A stretch of 64,000 nt of DNA from contig NZ_CP010978.1 in the NCBI RefSeq assembly GCF_000271665.2, positions 3,750,501-3,814,500 of the forward strand. The letters run 5' to 3'. The notes under the pieces are model-generated. The model was not told the DNA's origin and ran no database searches. It saw only the letters and a list, made by a program, of their open reading frames with translations. The position numbers were made by a program, and so were the translations under genes. Below, piece after piece: positions 34,274-43,643 of this stretch (positions are counted from its first letter, which is position 1; the number at the start of each line of letters is the position of its first letter). The stretch is from Pelosinus fermentans JBW45 (GTDB taxonomy: Bacteria > Bacillota > Negativicutes > DSM-13327).

Positions 34274-35926
34274 TTATTCCTTAATAGAATAATAAGACAA
34301 GCCTTTACTATCTTTTAGCAATTGATAATTAAACCTAGCTGTCTCCAGCAGAAATTGCTCTCTTTGCTTACCTCTCACGATAATCAGACGATCAGATAAT
34401 GGGGGCTTCGCCCCAAATTCAACTATCCCCTGGGTCGGCATGGTGTATTTGCTTGACCAGTCTAGCTCTTCCGCCTGACGGAAAGTCACTTCCCTTGGGG
34501 GGGTAAGCTTGACTGCGACCTTGCCGCTATAAAAAACCGCCGAAGTACTGTAAAACTGATACATCCCGATCTTCTCCACTCCACGGTCGACCATACTTTT
34601 AGCAATCTCTTTTCCTGACCGGCTTTCCGCTATGATAGGGAATATAAACAGGGAAAGTACGATATATGCCCCCAATTGGCACAAACAAAGCAATTTGAAA
34701 ACATCGACCGCAGTCCGGTTTCTTGCTTTCCACACGCTGAATACCAGGAGCAGTAGCAGACCGGCTGTAGCCAGGCCAAGTTCCCACCCCGCCAGATAGC
34801 GATAAGCCGCTATCATATATCCAACCATGAGCAAGGCCACAGGAACCCCTATCCAGTAGAAAATTTCCTTCGTTTTCCCCTGCGCCAGCATCCGCTCTAG
34901 TTGAATAGCTGTTAGGATTGCCACGGGAAAGAGGATGGGAAACGTATAGGTCAGGTATTTAGTGGCCATTAACGAATAAAAGCCAAAATAAGCAGCTATC
35001 CACAGAAAAAGGAATAACAGCAGCGGGGACTTCAGGGAACGCAAGTCTTTATATCCTTGGATCAAAGCTTTTACAGCCAGAGCAGACCAAGGCAGCATGC
35101 TGAGCACAAATACAGCAAGATAATAGTAGCTCACATTATCTTTCGGATGTTCGGAAACGGTTGCCCGAAGATAGTTATGAACACCAAAAAAGTTATTGAT
35201 AAACTCCATACCGTGCAAGGTATACATGGCAGCGTACCAGGGCAGCGCCACAATGGCAAAGAGCAAAACTCCTGTCAGCAGATACATTTCTTTAAGTTCC
35301 GTCCAATTGCGCTGCAACAGAATAACTAACAGCATAACTAGAGTAGGCAGCAGAGCGCCAATCGGCCCTTTCGTCAATACAGCCAGCGCCATGCTGACAT
35401 AGGCAGCTAGATACCATCGCTTGGTGCCATCCATTTTTACATACCCCAGATAAAAAAATCCCAGAGCAGCGCAATTAAACACAAAGAACACCATATCGGT
35501 AATCACTAGTTTAGCCAACAATATATACTCGAAGGACGTTCCCATAATCACCACTGCCAATAATGCGGACCTTCGCGTATTGGTTTTGCTTACAAACCAA
35601 TACAGCAGCACGACTCCCACGGCAGCAAACAAAGCCGGCGCCAACCGAGCTGCCCACTCTGAAAAACCAAAGAGTTGAAATGATAATGCCGTAAGCCAGT
35701 AAAAAAATATTGGCTTATCAAACCAGGCATTTCCATAAATCCTTGGTGACACCCAGTCCGCTGACAACACCATTTCTTTTGCTGTAAGCGCATAGTTCGA
35801 TTCCACCGGATCGGTGATGGGTATGGCTTGGTTAAAAAACATATAACCAAAAAACGAAATCAGAAACAGGACCCCATAGATTTTAGGGGAAGCGGTAAAG
35901 TTGCTTACATCATCAAATAATTTCAT
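34274..35926 (-). CDS. GT39/ArnT-type polyprenyl-sugar glycosyltransferase
   Basis: A 550-residue membrane enzyme with about twelve hydrophobic segments. The N-terminal catalytic loop contains DPVESNYALTAKEMV and the typical NAWFDKPIFFYWLTA motif of the PMT/ArnT superfamily. Such enzymes move a sugar from an undecaprenyl carrier to a surface molecule (for example lipid A in Gram-negative bacteria) on the periplasmic face. It starts two bases after the GT2 gene stop, so the two form a carrier-charging and transfer pair. Confidence 0.88.
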   Translation of the reverse strand: MKLFDDVSNFTASPKIYGVLFLISFFGYMFFNQAIPITDPVESNYALTAKEMVLSADWVSPRIYGNAWFDKPIFFYWLTALSFQLFGFSEWAARLAPALFAAVGVVLLYWFVSKTNTRRSALLAVVIMGTSFEYILLAKLVITDMVFFVFNCAALGFFYLGYVKMDGTKRWYLAAYVSMALAVLTKGPIGALLPTLVMLLVILLQRNWTELKEMYLLTGVLLFAIVALPWYAAMYTLHGMEFINNFFGVHNYLRATVSEHPKDNVSYYYLAVFVLSMLPWSALAVKALIQGYKDLRSLKSPLLLFLFLWIAAYFGFYSLMATKYLTYTFPILFPVAILTAIQLERMLAQGKTKEIFYWIGVPVALLMVGYMIAAYRYLAGWELGLATAGLLLLLVFSVWKARNRTAVDVFKLLCLCQLGAYIVLSLFIFPIIAESRSGKEIAKSMVDRGVEKIGMYQFYSTSAVFYSGKVAVKLTPPREVTFRQAEELDWSSKYTMPTQGIVEFGAKPPLSDRLIIVRGKQREQFLLETARFNYQLLKDSKGLSYYSIKE

Positions 35927-35928
35927 TG

Positions 35929-36900
35929 CTATAAATCCTTTCTAAAGACATCTACTTGAACGACGGCTTCAGTGCCACTTTTAAATTCAGCGCTGACCCA
36001 GTATAACGGCCGCTGCTTAACCTCCTCAAAAATGCGTCCAACATATTCACCGATAATCCCCAGGCCTACCAATTGAATGCCTCCAAGCGTCAATATGCTC
36101 ACTGCGACCGTGGCCCAGCCCGGAACAGCATCAGCGGTAAACAATTTCGTGTACACCACATTCAGGGTCAAGCCAAAACTCAACACACCAAAAAGTAAGC
36201 CAAGATAAAAGGCAAAGCGCAGGGGGAGTTTTGAATAAGCCGTAATACCGGCAAGGGCAAAAGAAATCATCTTCCTGGGTGAAAACTTAGACTTTCCGGC
36301 AAAGCGTTCAGGCGCCACAAACGCCACCTGCGTTTGACGATACCCCATATCGCCAATGATCCCCCGGATAAATCGGGCTTTCTCCTTAAAGCACTGAAAA
36401 GTGTGAACAACTTTTTTATCAAGCAACCGGAAGTCTGATCCGCCTTCCACGATATGAACATCGGACATGGTATTAATTAACTTATAGAACATGCTTGAGG
36501 TAAACCTCTTTAACCAAGAGACGCCAGATGTACCTACGCGGACGGTTTGCACGACATCAAAACCTTCTTCCCATTTCGTTAGCAAAAGCGGCAACAGCTC
36601 TGGCGGGTGCTGCAGGTCGCCGTCCATGGTGATCACCACATCCCCCTGAGCGTAATCAAGCCCGCAGGTTAAGGCCACTTGGTGCCCAAAATTTCGTGCC
36701 AGAAGAACCGCTTTAACCTTTGTATCTTGCTTTGTCATGCGTTCGAGAATCACTGCAGTATCATCACTGGAGCCATCATCAATAAAAATTAATTCATAAG
36801 CATAGCTTAAAGGCTCCATATACTTACAGACTTCTTGGTAAAACACATTCACATTCTCCTGCTCGTTAAAAACAGGTACAACTACTGAGATTAGTTTCAT
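35929..36900 (-). CDS. GT2 polyprenyl-phosphate glycosyltransferase (ArnC/GtrB-like)
   Basis: An approximately 323-residue family 2 glycosyltransferase. The catalytic domain has VVVPVFNEQENV, IDDGSSDDT, ARNFGHQVALTCGLDYA and MDGDLQHPPELL; two C-terminal hydrophobic helices (about 230-260 and 265-300) anchor it to the membrane. It should load a sugar onto undecaprenyl phosphate for the GT39 enzyme. ATG 36900 is preferred because GGAG lies five bases upstream; a GTG at 36912 overlaps that site. Confidence 0.9.
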   Translation of the reverse strand: MKLISVVVPVFNEQENVNVFYQEVCKYMEPLSYAYELIFIDDGSSDDTAVILERMTKQDTKVKAVLLARNFGHQVALTCGLDYAQGDVVITMDGDLQHPPELLPLLLTKWEEGFDVVQTVRVGTSGVSWLKRFTSSMFYKLINTMSDVHIVEGGSDFRLLDKKVVHTFQCFKEKARFIRGIIGDMGYRQTQVAFVAPERFAGKSKFSPRKMISFALAGITAYSKLPLRFAFYLGLLFGVLSFGLTLNVVYTKLFTADAVPGWATVAVSILTLGGIQLVGLGIIGEYVGRIFEEVKQRPLYWVSAEFKSGTEAVVQVDVFRKDL

Positions 36901-36912
36901 TTTTTTCTCCAC

Positions 36913-37227
36913 CCTATCCGTAAAATATCAAAAGTGTATTTAAATGACCTATATGAGCTATGTCTGTAAAATGGGAGGTGAAATCGCTTAGGATATTGCT
37001 TGTCCAATTTGTCAAACTGAGTGTAACAAGTTAATCTGAAAATACGATGAAAGGGAAAGGCTGTCACCTGCAGCGGTGTATGCCGGGCAGCCTCCACCCA
37101 CGACCAGGCGAAGCAGCGCGGGCGTGTTGTTATACAGAGTAGCTCATTTCCCACTTTGCTCTCCATAATAAATACGAGAATAACTTTGCTTTGGTTCAAG
37201 GTAAGGCAATTTTTTATATAAAAAAAA
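36913..37227. other. Gene-free stretch
   Basis: I see no convincing gene here. Between about 37065 and 37125 there is a GC-rich patch with GGCTG/CAGCC arms upstream of the GT2-GT39 pair, which may be a leader structure but matches no regulatory RNA I know. Confidence 0.4.
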
Positions 37228-37253
37228 ACAAGACACAAAAAAGTGCCTTGTCT
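37226..37253 (-). terminator. Terminator of the ECF-sigma/ABC operon
   Basis: Nine-base arms (37228-37236 and 37243-37251, one mismatch) followed by about eight Ts on the minus strand, 45 bases after the permease stop. Confidence 0.8.
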
Positions 37254-37298
37254 GTATACCTACATATCTTTCTTATTTATCTTCCATCAACACTTTCA

Positions 37299-39647
37299 TC
37301 AACGAATCCTAAGCCTAAAGGATCTTGCTTCTTCTACAGAAGATAATTTCAGGGAATTCATCGTTTCCGCCTTTTGCCTTGGCCCTGTCATAATCCGATT
37401 GACTTGCTGAGTGGAATAGCCTTTTTGTAACAGCTCTTGTCCAAAATCATCCATAATGTGAAGCATATCGAGCCAGTCAAGCTCTCTGTCGTATGTGCTA
37501 ACAGATTCTGCATGGATCTTTTGCATAAAGGATTGTACACCTTCATCACCAAGCTCTGATTGCCTAATATCATCAAGGATTAAAAAAATCTCTTTTACAA
37601 CCAGGTTGTCACCCCCGGCCTGGATTCTATCCCCATCCTCGCCGGCCACCAAGTTAGGCACGGGCTTATACTGCAGCCAAAATTGTTTCACATCCTCATA
37701 ATACGCTTTGCCTAGTAGATTCTCTTTATATAAGGTATACATATAGGAAAGCATCCCGGCACTTATATTTCCTGGATCGCTTGTATCAAATGCCGGCCAC
37801 CAAAGACTTAGAACAGCCTCTTCAAAATATAGCATTTGTAATTTCTTTTCACTCGTATCTTCGTTTGGCAATAATTTTAAAAAATATTCCGAGACCAAAA
37901 TAGCATTTTTCAATCCTAGTTTTTTGCGTTCAGCAGTTTCTTCCAGCCAGCTATCCAGTAAGAATTGAGGCACCTCAACTACATTCAAATATTGCTTGTT
38001 CGCCCGTGGTATCAGGTTTTCATAAAATGTGATCCTATCCTTGGCTAGTGTAATGACCGTATTTGCGTTCTCTTCATGCAGTTTTGCACAATAAGTTGTC
38101 ATATCTCCGCTCTGAGCCGCTATTTTTACATAAGGAGCAGCTATCAAAAAAGCGTCCTGGGCAGACGAACTGAAAAAAGCAAACTTCCTACCAGTTCCCT
38201 CTGCTAGATATATACCTTCTCTTAAGGGTAATCCTGTAACAACTTCCATGTCTCTATCTATTTCAACAGTTATCGAAAAGGCGGCAGGCAGGTGGGAGAC
38301 ATTGCGCGCCGACAATATCTGGGTGGGCTCATTACTCCATCTGCTCTGATACTCAACAATGTTGTATATCGGGTTTTTACCTAAAACAGGATACCATGCA
38401 TGACCAGACCGTAACAAGGTCATCGCCGGTGAAACAAAATTAATCAATCCCCTCGGTTGGGCATCATAGTCCGTAAACCACTCCCATACTTTGCCCGAAT
38501 AATCCAAAGCAATTTCCATAGTGGCTCCGGCAACAAGAGGCGCATTTAGTTTCACCGCAATAAAGTCACCTTTTCTTTCCCAAACAAGTTCTTTGCCACT
38601 ACCATCGGTTACATGCTGAACCGTATAATAATTTTTTAAGGTCAAAGGGATCTCTTGTATTTGGCTGTCACTTGTATTTTTAAAAACCAGCTTTACATCA
38701 CAGTCCGCAGTGTTCAGGACTGTTTTCAATTTAATATCCATTACATAGCTAACAGGTTGCAGCCTATTTGACCTATCTGCTGCTTGTCCGTCATCAACCA
38801 CCGCATTGCTAAAAGACTCTTGATAACTTTGCTCGCGCGCTTTATACTCCAGGACGAATGGAATAGAACTAGATAAAAATACAGCAAAGGCAGCTGTTAC
38901 TAGCAGTATGTATGATAATCCCAATTTTCCCAAAGAACGCCGCTTACTATAATAATAATAGCTGACTAAAAACAACATTGCTGAAAGCCCCAGCTGCTGA
39001 CACAAAACCATTGGTATAAATCCATTCTTAGGAAAGCGCTCTGTAAGCTGTGAAGGAAATTCTGTAGCTGCCAGATTATAAGCCAAATTTATCGGTGGTA
39101 ACCAATATGGCAATAAGGTATTATGATCACCATCAAGAATACTAATCAATATTAGATAAAAAGCAGTTATCAATGTGGCTAAAAAAATATTCGAACGACA
39201 GATCGTCTCTATAAACAAAGTGACACATATTGAATTGATACTGATCAAAAAATAATTCAACCAATAGTTCCATAACAGGTCAAAAAAAGGCACCGGCGTA
39301 GGAAAAACGAACAGTACCATAGTCGCCACGACTAAAAACATCTGCATACCCAGCAGACCTAAAAGCAAAAAACTGCTCACTGCTCTCCCTAGCAGCAACT
39401 CCCAATCCTTACAGGGAAGCGTATTAACAATCTCTGCCGCGCCACTGCGCCAATCCCTGGCAATCATACCGATATTCCAAAAGACAAAAAAAATATAGAA
39501 AACCGATATGACTCTAAGCGCAAAGAATTGTTCCTGATATAAAGAGTAACATAAAAGACAATTGACTAAAACTACAAGTACCCAATAGCCCCCCCCTTTT
39601 ATGCCTACTCTCATTTCTTGCAAGGCAATCGCCATTATATTATTCAT
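37299..39647 (-). CDS. ABC permease fused to inactive M1-peptidase-like domain
   Basis: A 782-residue protein. Residues 1-270 are an ABC-2-type permease with about six helices (RDWRSGAAEIVNTLP near 66). The remainder resembles the extracytoplasmic part of permease-M1 aminopeptidase fusions, with beta-rich blocks such as VLNTADCDVKLVFKNTSDSQIQEI. The zinc motif expected as HExxH is absent; the best match is EEAVLSLWW (about 625), so catalysis is unlikely. It should export or process a substrate with the two ATPases encoded before it. The ATG overlaps the ATPase gene by eight bases. Confidence 0.75.
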   Translation of the reverse strand: MNNIMAIALQEMRVGIKGGGYWVLVVLVNCLLCYSLYQEQFFALRVISVFYIFFVFWNIGMIARDWRSGAAEIVNTLPCKDWELLLGRAVSSFLLLGLLGMQMFLVVATMVLFVFPTPVPFFDLLWNYWLNYFLISINSICVTLFIETICRSNIFLATLITAFYLILISILDGDHNTLLPYWLPPINLAYNLAATEFPSQLTERFPKNGFIPMVLCQQLGLSAMLFLVSYYYYSKRRSLGKLGLSYILLVTAAFAVFLSSSIPFVLEYKAREQSYQESFSNAVVDDGQAADRSNRLQPVSYVMDIKLKTVLNTADCDVKLVFKNTSDSQIQEIPLTLKNYYTVQHVTDGSGKELVWERKGDFIAVKLNAPLVAGATMEIALDYSGKVWEWFTDYDAQPRGLINFVSPAMTLLRSGHAWYPVLGKNPIYNIVEYQSRWSNEPTQILSARNVSHLPAAFSITVEIDRDMEVVTGLPLREGIYLAEGTGRKFAFFSSSAQDAFLIAAPYVKIAAQSGDMTTYCAKLHEENANTVITLAKDRITFYENLIPRANKQYLNVVEVPQFLLDSWLEETAERKKLGLKNAILVSEYFLKLLPNEDTSEKKLQMLYFEEAVLSLWWPAFDTSDPGNISAGMLSYMYTLYKENLLGKAYYEDVKQFWLQYKPVPNLVAGEDGDRIQAGGDNLVVKEIFLILDDIRQSELGDEGVQSFMQKIHAESVSTYDRELDWLDMLHIMDDFGQELLQKGYSTQQVNRIMTGPRQKAETMNSLKLSSVEEARSFRLRIR

Positions 39648-40434
39648 CTTCCTCTTGCCTCGCCGATTCTATCAATGACATATAACCATCTTTTGCACGA
39701 GCAGTATCTTTTATCTGCCAACTCATTCCTGTGGCCAACTTAACAAGTTCATCCGGTTTTCCTTGGAACACCAAACTTCCTTGACGTAATACAGCAAGCT
39801 CCGAACAACAAGCTTCAATGTCAGCAAGGATATGGGTAGAATAAACAATGGTTATCTTCCGTCCCAGTTCACTGATTACATTGCGTATATTGTTGCGCTC
39901 GACGGGGTCAAGTCCAGCTGTAGGTTCATCCATGATCAAAAGCTGGGGTTTGCCCAATAAAGCTTGTGCACATCCCAGCCTCTGTTTCATGCCAAAGGAA
40001 TATGTAGAAATCCTTTTATTCCTAACCTCTGCAAGATTAACTAGCTCAATAGCCTCATTCACCTGTATTTTTCTTGCTTGTTTATCCGTTACCCCTTTTA
40101 ATACTGCAAAATACTCGAGCATCTCAAAACCAGTCAACCTGGAGTAAAAACCAAATTCTTGGGGCAAATACCCTAATTCATTACGAATTACTGTTTTCTC
40201 AGAACATACATCTACCCCATTAACAGTTACCCTACCTCCCGTAGGCTCAATCATCGTCGCCAAAATCCTCAGCAAGGTACTCTTCCCCGCACCATTTTCC
40301 CCTAAGAGACCAAATACACCTGTGCCTATACTGCAAGTAATATCGTTCAGTGCCATACAATTATTGTTATATCTTTTACTAAGATTATTAATCTCTATCA
40401 TTATAAATACCATTTCTTTCTCATTCTGAATCAC
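39640..40434 (-). CDS. ABC transporter ATPase (second of the ECF operon)
   Basis: A 264-residue export-type ATPase: Walker A GENGAGKST, YSFGMKQRLGCAQALLG, LLIMDEPTAGLDPVERN and STHILADIEACC. It overlaps both neighbours. The GTG at 40434 lies inside the upstream gene; an ATG at 40401 is the alternative start, and neither has a strong ribosome-binding site, which fits translational coupling. Confidence 0.88.
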   Translation of the reverse strand: MIQNEKEMVFIMIEINNLSKRYNNNCMALNDITCSIGTGVFGLLGENGAGKSTLLRILATMIEPTGGRVTVNGVDVCSEKTVIRNELGYLPQEFGFYSRLTGFEMLEYFAVLKGVTDKQARKIQVNEAIELVNLAEVRNKRISTYSFGMKQRLGCAQALLGKPQLLIMDEPTAGLDPVERNNIRNVISELGRKITIVYSTHILADIEACCSELAVLRQGSLVFQGKPDELVKLATGMSWQIKDTARAKDGYMSLIESARQEEDE

Positions 40435-41293
40435 CCTGGGATACTAGATAGATATACGCATCCTCCAAGGTGGGATCCACAGAACACACTCCCGTAAGCT
40501 CCGGCCTAACATCGCTAATGATCCTTATTTCATACAACCCTTTATCAGCCCGTAAAGCACTGACTACCAATTCATTCTTTTTATCATGCCACTCGTCCTC
40601 AGATAGAGTAGCTTGCCAGACAAAACTCCTGGCAGTGTCTATCATTACAGAGATTGGACCTTTAAATCGTAGTTTTTCCTTATGTAACAGCATGATACTA
40701 TCTGCCAAAGCAGTTAATTCTGAAATGATATGGGTACTTAATAGGACGATACGTTCAGAGGATAACCGGGAAAATAAATTACAAAAATAAAAACGTTCTT
40801 CCGGATCAAGCCCAGATAATGGCTCATCCATAAGGAGAAGATCAGGATCGTTTAATAACCCTTGAGCGATCCCAACCTTTTGGCGCATCCCCTTTGTCCA
40901 GTCCCGCAAGGTTTTATTATGAAAGGAAGAGATTTGGGCAATATCCATTACCTCTTCAACCTTTGCACTAGCAACTGCAGCAGGAATCCCCTTTAATTCT
41001 GCAAAATATTTCAAAAATTTTTGCGCGGTCATTTCAGGATAAATCCCAAAATTCTGAGGTAAGTATCCCATATGGGCTTTAAACCTGACACTGTCATTAG
41101 GGAGAAACATTCCATTAAGAGATACTTGACCAGTTGTTGGCGCAATAACCCCTGCAAGGATGCGTAATAAAGTCGTTTTGCCCGCCCCATTAGGTCCAGT
41201 CAACAAATGTAATCCCTTAGGTAAAGAAAGGGACATATCATTTATCACACAATTCTTTTTAAAACATTTTGTAATGGAAGATAGCTCTAACAT
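40421..41293 (-). CDS. ABC transporter ATPase (first of the ECF operon)
   Basis: A 290-residue ATPase with GPNGAGKTT, the variant signature LRDWTKGMRQKVGIAQG, LLLMDEPLSGLDPEER and STHIISELTALA. The C-terminal part ends with DPTLEDAYIYLVSQ, as in the CcmA/bacitracin-type exporters. Together with the next ATPase it may form a heterodimeric motor for the permease(s) of the operon. Confidence 0.88.
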   Translation of the reverse strand: MLELSSITKCFKKNCVINDMSLSLPKGLHLLTGPNGAGKTTLLRILAGVIAPTTGQVSLNGMFLPNDSVRFKAHMGYLPQNFGIYPEMTAQKFLKYFAELKGIPAAVASAKVEEVMDIAQISSFHNKTLRDWTKGMRQKVGIAQGLLNDPDLLLMDEPLSGLDPEERFYFCNLFSRLSSERIVLLSTHIISELTALADSIMLLHKEKLRFKGPISVMIDTARSFVWQATLSEDEWHDKKNELVVSALRADKGLYEIRIISDVRPELTGVCSVDPTLEDAYIYLVSQGDSE

Positions 41294-41308
41294 ATTCTTC
41301 TCCCTCTT

Positions 41309-42196
41309 TTATCCCTCTTGGGAGTAATCCATATTTTCGACACGCATGCAACGTAGATATATTGCAATCAGTATGAGACCTATCACTAAAAGTATCATTG
41401 GCATTCGCTGTATCAAACCATTTCCAACTAGACTGATTTGTATCAAACTTCTTCCAACATCACTTTGTTCAAAAATAACTTTCGCTACCCACATTATAAA
41501 TGCCGTTCCACAACCATACATAGCGCCTAAGCGCAAAGAAACAGCCAACGCGACACCTAAGAAAAACACCATGGGTGCTAACCATGCAAGAATAGTCTTC
41601 CATAATAGCACTTTTTCATTTGTCAGCATATCAGAAAAAGAAAGGGCGATCATCCCCGTAGCAGTCAGACAAACGATAATCGTATATCCCAAGGTTACGA
41701 TAATTCTTGCACCAGCCAATTGGGCTGGTGTATAAGGACAAGACGCTTCCAGCTCATTTGTACCATAAAGCTCTGCCCTATGTTCATAAAAAAGCGTCAG
41801 CAAGCCTAAAATTGGCGCTCCATTTGTTAAAAAAATCAACGAATCTCTATCACCGTTCGTTAAAAAAATGCCTGCAAAAATGATCAAACTAGTCACCGCC
41901 ATAAACCGCCAACTCAAAATAGCCAACTGGGGCTTTACCAGACGTAAGACAGAGAGTAGACTGCCATCACTGGCAGACCTTTCTATCGCTACTCTATTAA
42001 TAGGTTTAAGAATTGGAACACCATCATTACTATCATTTTCCTGCAAAACTGCTTTGAGGTTATAGAGCAAGCTGCTGGTCATCGCAGCAGTAGGCTTAGG
42101 GACGTTGTATTTGGATAGTTTATTTAAAACAACAACCATCTCTTCATCATTTCCGTCTTTATCAATTTCGCTAAGAATTTCTTGATATTTATCCAA
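41309..42196 (-). CDS. Membrane protein, possible anti-sigma/permease partner
   Basis: A 295-residue protein with a soluble N-terminus of about 95 residues and six hydrophobic segments after it. Its start overlaps the ECF sigma gene by eight bases. Position suggests an anti-sigma factor with a cytoplasmic N-terminal arm, but the sequence lacks the zinc-binding HxxxCxxC motif of ZAS anti-sigma factors, and the membrane part could equally be an ABC-2 permease subunit. Comparable arrangement: the sigY-yxl operon of Bacillus. Confidence 0.6.
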   Translation of the reverse strand: MDKYQEILSEIDKDGNDEEMVVVLNKLSKYNVPKPTAAMTSSLLYNLKAVLQENDSNDGVPILKPINRVAIERSASDGSLLSVLRLVKPQLAILSWRFMAVTSLIIFAGIFLTNGDRDSLIFLTNGAPILGLLTLFYEHRAELYGTNELEASCPYTPAQLAGARIIVTLGYTIIVCLTATGMIALSFSDMLTNEKVLLWKTILAWLAPMVFFLGVALAVSLRLGAMYGCGTAFIMWVAKVIFEQSDVGRSLIQISLVGNGLIQRMPMILLVIGLILIAIYLRCMRVENMDYSQEG

Positions 42197-42752
42197 ATTC
42201 CTCGCCCCCCTCTTTAAGCAGTTTTTTAAGATTATGTAAGCCGTTAGATAACCTTGATTTAACTGTTCCTACAGGAATATTCAATACTAATGCTATTTCT
42301 TCCAGTTTCAAGTCTTCATAAAAACGAAGGACAACTACTTCACGGTGAATGTCTCCCAATTGATTGAGAACTTCGATAATCGCTTCGCGTTCATCCTGTT
42401 TCTGTAAAAATTCTTCCGGTGTATCCTCATAATCCCTAATAGTATCAGGCATCTCAAGACCATGAATCGTTTTTTGCACATATGCGCTTTTCAAATAGTC
42501 CTTACATGTGTTTGACGCAATTGTATAAATCCACGTCTTGAAAAGAAGTTCTGGATTGTACTTTTTAATATTCCGGCATATTTTGATAAATACCTCTTGG
42601 GTAATATCATTAGCACTATGATAATTTTTACTCATCCGATAGATATATGAAAATATCTTAGAATGGTAGCGAGAAACAATAGTCTCCAAAGCGGTCTCGT
42701 TTCCCTGCTGCAATTGCCTTGCAAGTTCTTCATCAGAAATAATTACTGCCAC
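42189..42752 (-). CDS. ECF (sigma-70 family) sigma factor
   Basis: A 187-residue extracytoplasmic-function sigma factor. Region 2 contains DITQEVFIKICRNIKKYNPELLFKTWIYTIASN and region 4 contains LKLEEIALVLNIPVGTVKSRLSNGLHNLKK. It directs polymerase to its own regulon, probably including this operon. First gene of a unit with a membrane protein, two ABC ATPases and a permease-peptidase fusion. The start is a GTG; a clear ribosome-binding site is not seen. Confidence 0.9.
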   Translation of the reverse strand: MAVIISDEELARQLQQGNETALETIVSRYHSKIFSYIYRMSKNYHSANDITQEVFIKICRNIKKYNPELLFKTWIYTIASNTCKDYLKSAYVQKTIHGLEMPDTIRDYEDTPEEFLQKQDEREAIIEVLNQLGDIHREVVVLRFYEDLKLEEIALVLNIPVGTVKSRLSNGLHNLKKLLKEGGEEFG

Positions 42753-42782
42753 CTCACTTGAAACCGTTAACTATTAACTAAA

Positions 42783-42905
42783 CATACCCCCTAAGCCATC
42801 TCCCAATATTGCCTTATGGATATTACTTCTTGTTGTTACGTTTTGATTACATGCTCGGAATTTTGAACCATCAATAGCAACTAATTCTTTACCAGATAAT
42901 TCCTA
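42783..42905 (-). pseudogene. IS1182-like transposase fragment
   Basis: The minus strand reads GKELVAIDGSKFRACNQNV followed by about 18 more residues, which resembles the catalytic-core start of IS1182-family transposases (typically LVAIDGSKFKA). Upstream the frame is broken by stops. This is a decayed remnant in an 890-base stretch without intact genes. Confidence 0.5.
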
Positions 42906-43261
42906 TCCTTATTCTGGCTATACACGAACTGAATTATAATTTGCCAATATAGTCATCTCTGCTTTCAGGAAACAGTATTGATTGCCTTCTTCCTTCGCAT
43001 TTTATATAGCCCATAAATCCAACTCTTCCCAATCAGAATTTATATCTACATTTTATCATATTTGTTCATTTTATGTAATTATTGTCGTTTACTTTTCACA
43101 CAGTCCGGCGTCAATAACGTGACAGGACCTCTGTTTCAAGCCTTCCTAGATCCTTGTGTGTGCTATCTGGAGGTTCTCCTTGCTGCATAGGTTTCACCTA
43201 CTAGCAGTTGCTAATCTCTTCTTAAAGAGCTGTAATTCGCGCATGAAATATTCCTCCTGTT

Positions 43262-43495
43262 ACAGAAACAGGGACAGGGATCCTGTTTCAGGCCTTCTAA
43301 ATCTTTGTGGATGATAATCCCGTTATACGTGCTATCTGGCGTATATTCGTGCCGACAACTTCTTTCATTTCTTCAATATAGCGTCTTGTTTTTCTCTCGG
43401 TTCATTGCAAATTTTTACTGCGTCAATTCCAAATTCCTGTCGGACCATTTGTCGAAGGTCATCATCACTTACATTAACCTTGATCCCCGGAATTT
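43262..43495 (-). mobile_element. RAYT-remnant element, copy 1 (diverged)
   Basis: About 230 bases matching the elements at 50610-50858 and 59620-59868. One end keeps the GGGACAGGGATCCTG motif; the other end (GGAACCGTCCC) is lost. On the minus strand it encodes the same C-terminal transposase piece ending IARITGLSSTKIWKA (43288-43492). A further decayed fragment with GACAGGACCTCTGTTTCAAG lies at about 43120-43170. Confidence 0.75.
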
Positions 43496-43549
43496 CAAGA
43501 CAAAATTGGACTTTCACCAACAAGTAAGCGCCCATGCTGGGCGCACATC

Positions 43550-43586
43550 AAAAAGGTACTTTACGCCAAGCATAAAGTACCTTTTT
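43550..43586. terminator. Terminator after murQ
   Basis: A 14-bp perfect stem (43550-43563 with 43573-43586) flanked by A and T runs on both sides, 58 bases after the murQ stop. Confidence 0.85.
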
Positions 43587-43643
43587 GTCTACGGTTTGTT
43601 GTAAAGTAATGACTTTACATATATTTGCTATGTATCATTTTTA

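Noticed and set aside
36897-37238. A 113-codon minus-strand ORF before the GT2 gene
   Set aside because: No ribosome-binding site, odd composition with scattered Cys/Arg/His, and it overlaps the real GT2 start.
43526-43546. GCGCCCATGCTGGGCGC hairpin as an intron 5' end
   Set aside because: Only a short palindrome; no group II domains follow.
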